From CALROG01 sp943369755 (GTDB lineage Bacteria; Pseudomonadota; Gammaproteobacteria; Burkholderiales; Burkholderiaceae_C), in NCBI GenBank assembly GCA_943369755.1, contig CALROG020000004.1, positions 1 to 64,000 on the forward strand: a DNA stretch of 64,000 bases, in the 5' to 3' direction. Shown here one piece after another: positions 59,210 to 64,000 of this stretch. Position 1 is the stretch's first letter. Every line of letters begins with the position of its first letter. The translations under genes were made by a program, and so were the position numbers. The notes under the pieces are model-generated. The model saw only the letters and a program-made list of their open reading frames with translations, did not search any database and was not told the origin of the DNA.

Positions 59210-59250
59210 TTGATAGTGGCTCGCGCAATCTACATGCGGGCTGAGGGGCT
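59199..59250 (-). repeat. Dispersed element, copy F, between prfA and prmC
   Basis: On the minus strand: AGCCCGCATGTAGATTGCGC, GAGCCACTAT and CATAGCAAG, with the same spacing as the other copies but a diverged left end. It fills the gap after the prfA stop and carries the first ATG of prmC (59207-59209). Confidence 0.72.
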
Positions 59251-59260
59251 ATTTGGCACA

Positions 59261-60346
59261 TTATCCGGCGCTGAATTCGAGTTCTTCGAGCTGTTCGGCC
59301 TTGCGTGCCAGCAGCAGCGCGTCAATGACTTCATCGATCTCGCCTTCCATGACAAACTGCAGTTTGTACAGCGTGAGGTTGATCCGGTGGTCGGTCAGCC
59401 TGCCTTGTGGAAAGTTGTAAGTGCGGATGCGGTCACTGCGGTCGCCGCTGCCGATCAGGCCTTTGCGCAGGGCGGCCTCTTTGGCGGCGCGTTCGCTGCG
59501 CTCCTTTTCCTGAATGCGGGCCTGCAGCACCTGCAGCGCCTTGGCCTTGTTGCTGTGCTGGCTGCGGCCGTCCTGGCATTCGGCCACGATGCCAGTGGGC
59601 AGGTGCACGACGCGCACAGCCGAGTCGGTCTTGTTGATGTGCTGGCCACCGGCACCGCTGGCGCGGAAGGTGTCGATCCGCAAGTCAGCAGGGTTCAGCT
59701 TGATGGCTTCGGCTTCGTCGGGCTCCGGCATCACTGCCACCGTGCAGGCGCTGGTGTGAATGCGACCCTGTGTTTCGGTGGCCGGCACGCGCTGTACCCG
59801 GTGGCCGCCCGACTCAAATTTGAGCTTGCCGTAAACATTGTCTCCCTCGACGCGCAGCACCACTTCCTTGTAGCCACCTACTTCGCCCTGGCTGGCACTG
59901 ACCACTTCGCAGCGCCAGCCCTGGCGTTCGGCATAGCGGGTGTACAGGCGCAGCAAGTCACCGGCAAACAGGGCGGACTCGTCCCCGCCTGTGCCAGCAC
60001 GAATTTCCAGGAAGGCGTTGCGCACGTCGTCCGGATCCTTGGGCAACAGCAGGCGTTGCAAGTCGTCCTCCAGTGCGGCCACGTCTGCCTCGGCACTGGC
60101 GATTTCTTCGCGCGCCAGTTCGGCCATTTCGGGGTCGTCCAGCATGTCGCGGGCACCGGCCAGGTCGGCCTCGCGCTGAATGAAAGCCGCAAACCCGGTC
60201 GCGACCTCGCTCACCTCGGCATGCTCACGGGTCAGGGCGCGAAAGCGCTGCATGTCATTGACCACATCGGGCTGCTGCAGGAAAAAATCCAGCTCCTGCA
60301 GGCGAATCGGGTAGCGTTCAAGTTGTTGGCGAAGAAAGGGTTTCAT
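59261..60346 (-). CDS. prfA: Peptide chain release factor 1
   Basis: Recognises UAA and UAG. 361 residues: long N-terminal helices, the PAT anticodon motif region and RASGAGGQHINKTDSAVRVVHLP with the catalytic GGQ near residue 235. All typical. hemA lies upstream on the same strand with a 109-base gap; the hemA-prfA-prmC order is a standard proteobacterial operon. Confidence 0.97.
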   Translation of the reverse strand: MKPFLRQQLERYPIRLQELDFFLQQPDVVNDMQRFRALTREHAEVSEVATGFAAFIQREADLAGARDMLDDPEMAELAREEIASAEADVAALEDDLQRLLLPKDPDDVRNAFLEIRAGTGGDESALFAGDLLRLYTRYAERQGWRCEVVSASQGEVGGYKEVVLRVEGDNVYGKLKFESGGHRVQRVPATETQGRIHTSACTVAVMPEPDEAEAIKLNPADLRIDTFRASGAGGQHINKTDSAVRVVHLPTGIVAECQDGRSQHSNKAKALQVLQARIQEKERSERAAKEAALRKGLIGSGDRSDRIRTYNFPQGRLTDHRINLTLYKLQFVMEGEIDEVIDALLLARKAEQLEELEFSAG

Positions 60347-60455
60347 GGGTGGGTCGCAAGGGCTTCAACTGGCCCGGCCCGAACCGGGCGGGGGCGGGTG
60401 CAAAGTGCGCCGTTCACCCGGCGCTGTTCCGGGGGCGCGGCGCGGGCGGTCGCCG

Positions 60456-61727
60456 CTAACGCTCTTTGCGCAAAAAGAAATGTTCGATGGAGGCGCTGGC
60501 GCGCTCGCGTGCCGCCACATCACCTGCCCGCAACTCGGCCATGGCGCCGTGCAGCATTTTCTGGGTGAGCCCGCGCGACAAGGCTTCGAGCACTGCGTCC
60601 ACGTCTTCGCCTTTGGCCAGCAGCTTGCGCGCCCGGGCAATTTCGGCCATGCGCCATTCGTCAGCCTGGGCATTGAGTTGCTGGATCAGCGGTACCGTGC
60701 CGCGTTGATCCATCCAGTGCATGAAGCTGCGAACCCCCGCGTCAATGATGGCTTCGGCCTGCTCCACCGCAGCCTGGCGGTTGGCCTGGCCGGTCTGCAC
60801 CACACCGGCGAGGTCATCGACGGTGTACAGAAAGACGTCGTCCAGGGCCTTGACCTCGGGTTCTATGTCGCGTGGCACGGCCAGGTCCACCATGAACATG
60901 GGGCGGTGCCTGCGGCGCTTGAGCGCCCGCGCCACGGCCCCCAGGCCAATGATGGGCAGGGTACTGGCGGTGCAGCTGATCACGGCGTCAAACTCATGCA
61001 GGCGCTCGGGCAACTCACTCAGGCGCATGACCTCGCCGCCGAAGCGGCTGGCCAGCTTTTCCCCGCGCTCCAGCGTGCGGTTGGCAACAGCGATCTTCTG
61101 GGGGTTCTTGGCGGCAAAGTGGGTGGCCGCCAGTTCAACCATTTCACCAGCGCCTACAAACAACACGCGAATGGTGCTCAGGTCTTCAAACAACTGGCCC
61201 GCAAGCCGCACGGCGGCAGCGGCCATGCTGATCGAATGGGCACCAATCTCGGTGGAGGTTCGGACCTCCTTGGCCACTGCAAAAGAGCGCTGAAAGAGCT
61301 GGTTGAGGGTGGTGCCCAGGGCCCCTGCGTCGTCGGCGGCGCGCACCGCGTCCTTCATTTGACCCAAAATCTGCGGCTCGCCGAGCACCATGGAGTCCAG
61401 CCCGCTGGCCACCCGAAAGGCGTGGCGTGCTGCCAGTTCGTCGTGCAGTGCATAAGCGTGCGAGCGAACCAGTGAAGGTGCAACCCCGCCTGAATGGGCC
61501 AGCCAGTCGAGCGCGTGCTCGATCTCGTGGCTTTGGCCCGCACAATAAATCTCGGTTCGGTTGCAGGTAGACAGAATGGCTGCTTCGGGGCTGCGGTCTT
61601 CGCGGCCCGAAAGAGATTCGCGCAGCCCCCGCAGGGTGGGCTCGATCTGATCCAGCGCAAACGCGAAGCGCCCGCGCAGGTCAAGCGGCGCGGTGGTGTG
61701 GTTGATGCCTAGAGCCCAAACTGCCAT
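60456..61727 (-). CDS. hemA: Glutamyl-tRNA reductase
   Basis: First committed step of the C5 pathway to tetrapyrroles. 423 residues: MAVWALGINHTTAPLDLRGR start, catalytic Cys55 in STCNRTEIYC, GEPQILGQMKDAVRAA, the NADPH-binding VLFVGAGEMVELAATHF, ANRTLERG and DLAVPRDIEP. C-terminal dimerisation helices present. First gene of hemA-prfA-prmC-grxD. Confidence 0.97.
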   Translation of the reverse strand: MAVWALGINHTTAPLDLRGRFAFALDQIEPTLRGLRESLSGREDRSPEAAILSTCNRTEIYCAGQSHEIEHALDWLAHSGGVAPSLVRSHAYALHDELAARHAFRVASGLDSMVLGEPQILGQMKDAVRAADDAGALGTTLNQLFQRSFAVAKEVRTSTEIGAHSISMAAAAVRLAGQLFEDLSTIRVLFVGAGEMVELAATHFAAKNPQKIAVANRTLERGEKLASRFGGEVMRLSELPERLHEFDAVISCTASTLPIIGLGAVARALKRRRHRPMFMVDLAVPRDIEPEVKALDDVFLYTVDDLAGVVQTGQANRQAAVEQAEAIIDAGVRSFMHWMDQRGTVPLIQQLNAQADEWRMAEIARARKLLAKGEDVDAVLEALSRGLTQKMLHGAMAELRAGDVAARERASASIEHFFLRKER

Positions 61728-61747
61728 ATCGTGAGGTATTTGTGGCG

Positions 61748-61753
61748 ATTATA
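61748..61753 (-). promoter_or_regulatory. -10 element of the hemA promoter
   Basis: TATAAT on the minus strand 21 bases before the hemA start codon. I see no good -35 at the standard distance. A short divergent gene starts 44 bases further on. Confidence 0.6.
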
Positions 61754-61796
61754 AAATTTGTGTACTTGTTCAGCCCGTGCAGCGTCGGAACAAGCT

Positions 61797-62099
61797 TTGA
61801 ACAACCCTTTCGCATTGACGCCCATGGGACCGCTGGACTTGCTGATTAACTTGCTGAACTTTGTCGCCCCGGCATTGGCGGTCGCTTTGGGGGTGCTGCT
61901 GGCGGCTCGTTGGTTTGTAGGAAAAAGCCCGCCAGCCCGCACCTGGTATGCTCAAGCCACTATCAATTTTGTAGCGGGTGTTGGGGTGCTTGGGCTCGGG
62001 CTGTGGTACTTCGGACGCGATGGCAAGATGGCCACCTACGCCGCCTTGGTGTTGGTCTGTGCTGTTTGCCAGTGGCTGGGTGGGCGCCACTGGCGATAA
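61797..62099 (+). CDS. Small predicted membrane protein
   Basis: 100 residues, not recognised. Three hydrophobic segments: LLINLLNFVAPALAVALGVLLAARW, INFVAGVGVLGLGLWYFG and ATYAALVLVCAVCQWLG. Positive charges (GKSPPARTW, GRDGK) lie between them. TTG 61797 has a GGAA-like site upstream; ATG 61824 has none and removes nine residues. Part of the second segment (RTWYAQATINFVAG) is encoded by dispersed element copy G. The gene lies between hemA (divergent) and yaaA. Confidence 0.7.
   Translation: MNNPFALTPMGPLDLLINLLNFVAPALAVALGVLLAARWFVGKSPPARTWYAQATINFVAGVGVLGLGLWYFGRDGKMATYAALVLVCAVCQWLGGRHWR
61928..61975 (+). repeat. Dispersed element, copy G, inside the small membrane protein gene
   Basis: AGCCCGCACCTGGTATGC, TCAAGCCACTAT and TTTTGTAGC in the standard order and spacing, the left end diverged. 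It is translated in frame as part of a membrane segment. Confidence 0.65.
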
Positions 62100-62123
62100 T
62101 CGTTCAACCTCGCTGTACCCGCA

Positions 62124-62900
62124 ATGCTGTTCCTGTTGTCTCCTGCCAAGTCGCTTGACTTTGACGCCCCGGCCGCTGATTTGCCGCACACGCTGCCGCA
62201 GTTTGTGCCGCAGTCCGCGCAGTTGATCGAGGTGCTGCGCAAGAAGTCGCCGCAGCAAATTGCGCAACTCATGAGCCTGAGCGATGCCCTCAGCGCGCTG
62301 AACGTGGCCCGCTACCAGGCCTGGTCGGCAAAGTTCAGCGCCAAAAACTCAAAGCAGGCGGTGCTGGCTTTTGATGGCGATGTGTATGGCGGGCTGGACG
62401 CCAAAACCCTCAAGCTGCCCGAGTTGATGTGGGCCCAGCAGCACCTGTGCATCCTCAGCGGGCTGTACGGCGTGTTGCGCCCGCTGGACCGGATGCAGCC
62501 CTACCGGCTGGAGATGGGCACAGCGTTGCCAGTTGGCCCGGCGAAAAATCTTTACCGGTTTTGGGGTTCGCAGATCGCTGAACACCTCAACACACGTCTT
62601 GTTGCCGACAAGACGCCGGTGGTGGTCAATCTTGCGTCGCAGGAGTACTTCAAGGCAGTTGACCGCAAGGCACTGAAGGCCCGGGTGATCGAATGCGTGT
62701 TTGAGGAATACCGGGCGGGCCAGTACAAGGTGATCAGCTTCAATGCCAAGCGCGCGCGCGGCCTGATGGCGCGCTACGCGATCAGCCACAAAATCAGCAC
62801 GCCGAAAAAATTGCAAGCCTTCAAGCTTGAAGGCTATGCCTTTGACGCCGCGGTTTCCCACCCCGACCGCCTGGTGTTCAGGCGCAGGAGCGCCGAATGA
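62124..62900 (+). CDS. yaaA: Peroxide stress protein YaaA
   Basis: 258 residues, the YaaA/DUF328 family, which lowers intracellular iron damage under peroxide stress. MLFLLSPAKSLDFDAP, DGDVYGGLDAKTL, ILSGLYGVLRPLDRMQPYRLEMGTAL, FNAKRARGLMARY and C-terminal GYAFDAAVS are characteristic. Overlaps the oxygenase gene by four bases. Confidence 0.95.
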   Translation: MLFLLSPAKSLDFDAPAADLPHTLPQFVPQSAQLIEVLRKKSPQQIAQLMSLSDALSALNVARYQAWSAKFSAKNSKQAVLAFDGDVYGGLDAKTLKLPELMWAQQHLCILSGLYGVLRPLDRMQPYRLEMGTALPVGPAKNLYRFWGSQIAEHLNTRLVADKTPVVVNLASQEYFKAVDRKALKARVIECVFEEYRAGQYKVISFNAKRARGLMARYAISHKISTPKKLQAFKLEGYAFDAAVSHPDRLVFRRRSAE

Positions 62901-63754
62901 GCACGCCCCGTCAGCAAGTCACCCCTGAATTGCGCCAATGGATCGTGGCCCAGGCCCAGGCCGGATTCACACCCGAGACGGTGCTCAAGTCCATGCTGGC
63001 TTCCGGCTGGGCCGAAGAGGTTGCGGTTGACGCGATGGAGGCAACGCTCAAGGGGCACCTGCAGACGCAGGCGGTGGCCAGCGGCCTGCCCCCGGCAGTG
63101 CCAGTGCCTGAGCCCGAACTGGGCGATTCGCCGCTGTACATTGACGCGGGTGACCGCCGTGTTCACCTGCTTCAAGTCATGGCCAGCCCGCGGGTGGTGG
63201 TGTTTGGCAACCTGTTGAGTGATGAGGAGTGTGACGGCTTGATCGCCGCCGCCACCCCGCGGCTGGCGCGCTCGCTTACCGTGGCCATCAAGACCGGTGG
63301 TGAGGAGCTCAACGCCGACCGCACCAGCAACGGCATGTTCTTTCAGCGTGGTGAGAGCGAGCTGGTGAAACGCGTCGAGGCGCGCATTGCCAGGCTGGTG
63401 AACTGGCCGGAAGAAAACGGCGAGGGCTTGCAAGTACTGCATTACCGACCCGGAGCCGAATACAAGCCCCACTATGACTACTTTGACCCCAATGAACCCG
63501 GCACGCCGAGCATTCTCAAGCGTGGCGGTCAGCGCGTCGCCACGCTGGTGATGTACCTTGGCGAGCCTGAAAAAGGCGGTGGCACCACCTTCCCCGACCT
63601 GCACCTGGAAGTTGCACCCAAACGCGGCAACGCGGTTTTTTTCAGCTACGAGCGGCCGCACCCCAGCACCAAGACGCTGCATGGCGGCGCGCCAGTGCTG
63701 GCCGGCGAAAAATGGATTGCCACAAAATGGCTGCGTGAGCGGCGCTTCGAATGA
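62897..63754 (+). CDS. 2OG-Fe(II) oxygenase, prolyl 4-hydroxylase type
   Basis: 285 residues. The catalytic core (about 95-285) has iron ligands His192 and Asp194 in YRPGAEYKPHYDYFDP, distal His262 in TLHGGAPVLAGEKW and the 2-oxoglutarate-binding Lys in KWIATKW. It resembles bacterial prolyl hydroxylases that modify collagen-like or EF-Tu substrates; substrate here unknown. A helical N-terminal domain of about 70 residues precedes it (VTPELRQWIVAQAQAGFTP). Overlaps yaaA and the next gene, so the three are coupled. Confidence 0.9.
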   Translation: MSTPRQQVTPELRQWIVAQAQAGFTPETVLKSMLASGWAEEVAVDAMEATLKGHLQTQAVASGLPPAVPVPEPELGDSPLYIDAGDRRVHLLQVMASPRVVVFGNLLSDEECDGLIAAATPRLARSLTVAIKTGGEELNADRTSNGMFFQRGESELVKRVEARIARLVNWPEENGEGLQVLHYRPGAEYKPHYDYFDPNEPGTPSILKRGGQRVATLVMYLGEPEKGGGTTFPDLHLEVAPKRGNAVFFSYERPHPSTKTLHGGAPVLAGEKWIATKWLRERRFE

Positions 63755-64000
63755 AAATCAAAGCCAACGGAATCGACATTGAACTGGAAGACACCGGCGC
63801 AGACGGTTCGCAGGCCGGCCGGCCCGTGGTATTGCTGATCATGGGCCTGGGCATGCAACTCATTGCCTGGCCACCGGCACTGGTGCAGGCCTTGGTGGAG
63901 GCGGGTTTTCGGGTGATCCGCCACGACAACCGAGACATTGGCCTGAGCCAGCATTTTGACCACCTGGGCCTGCCCAACCTGATGTGGACGATGCTCAAGA
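63751..64000 (+). CDS. Alpha/beta hydrolase, 3' end outside the window
   Basis: The first 83 residues are visible. MKIKANGIDIELEDTG and the oxyanion-region PVVLLIMGLGMQLIAWPPALVQAL, then VIRHDNRDIGLSQ, a DNRD motif seen in alpha/beta hydrolases of the epoxide/haloalkane class. The catalytic Ser and His lie beyond the window. Start overlaps the oxygenase stop (ATGA). Confidence 0.85.
   Translation, partial: MKIKANGIDIELEDTGADGSQAGRPVVLLIMGLGMQLIAWPPALVQALVEAGFRVIRHDNRDIGLSQHFDHLGLPNLMWTMLK

Overview
The window is a stretch of a GC-rich betaproteobacterial chromosome, most likely Burkholderiales and probably Comamonadaceae (Rhodoferax/Polaromonas/Acidovorax-like). Pointers are the gene neighbourhoods pilB-pilC-pilD-coaE-zapD-yacG // mutT-DUF815 ATPase-argJ, ispB // rplU-rpmA-obgE-proB, and rppH // proS-lytic transglycosylase. 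The fused isobutyryl-CoA mutase IcmF and short dispersed palindromic repeats that I recall from this family agree with this. Nearly all DNA is coding, no gap exceeds about 250 bases, and I see no IS element, prophage or CRISPR array.

Layout. 1-13.4 kb: the 3' part of a giant RTX adhesin/exoprotein (over 4,000 residues, 27 tandem modules) followed by its HlyD-type secretion adaptor. 13.5-18.4 kb: rodA, an NAD-dependent dehydrogenase, then a signalling pair: a PAS-HisKA protein with no ATPase domain, and a receiver-cyclase-Ser/Thr-kinase fusion. 18.4-22.2 kb: tldD, two small unknown genes and a DAHP synthase (aroG) preceded by a previously uncalled aromatic leader-peptide attenuator. 22.3-31.3 kb: mpl and an acyl-CoA ligase on the minus strand, then a plus-strand run with a TlpA-like thioredoxin, accBC, prmA, a zinc-ribbon protein and a PfkB kinase. 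31.3-39.4 kb: minus-strand SDR, icmF with a LiuR-like palindromic operator, and a TRAP transporter operon. 39.6-43.4 kb: persulfide dioxygenase-rhodanese fusion, argJ, DUF815 ATPase, mutT. 43.4-48.8 kb: yacG, zapD, coaE and the type IV pilus genes pilD, pilC, pilB, then tRNA-Pro. 49-56.6 kb: ispB // rplU-rpmA-obgE-proB, a CNP1-like protein and rppH // proS and a lytic transglycosylase. 56.6-64 kb: CorC-like protein, grxD, prmC, prfA and hemA on the minus strand, then a small membrane protein, yaaA, a 2OG-Fe(II) oxygenase and the start of an alpha/beta hydrolase.

Most noteworthy: (1) a complete-looking attenuator for aromatic amino-acid control of aroG; (2) seven copies of a ~51-bp dispersed element, six of which supply coding sequence, start or stop codons to ordinary genes; (3) the unusual REC-cyclase-kinase fusion beside an ATPase-less histidine-kinase stub; (4) an RTX protein whose modules are nearly all exact multiples of nine residues.
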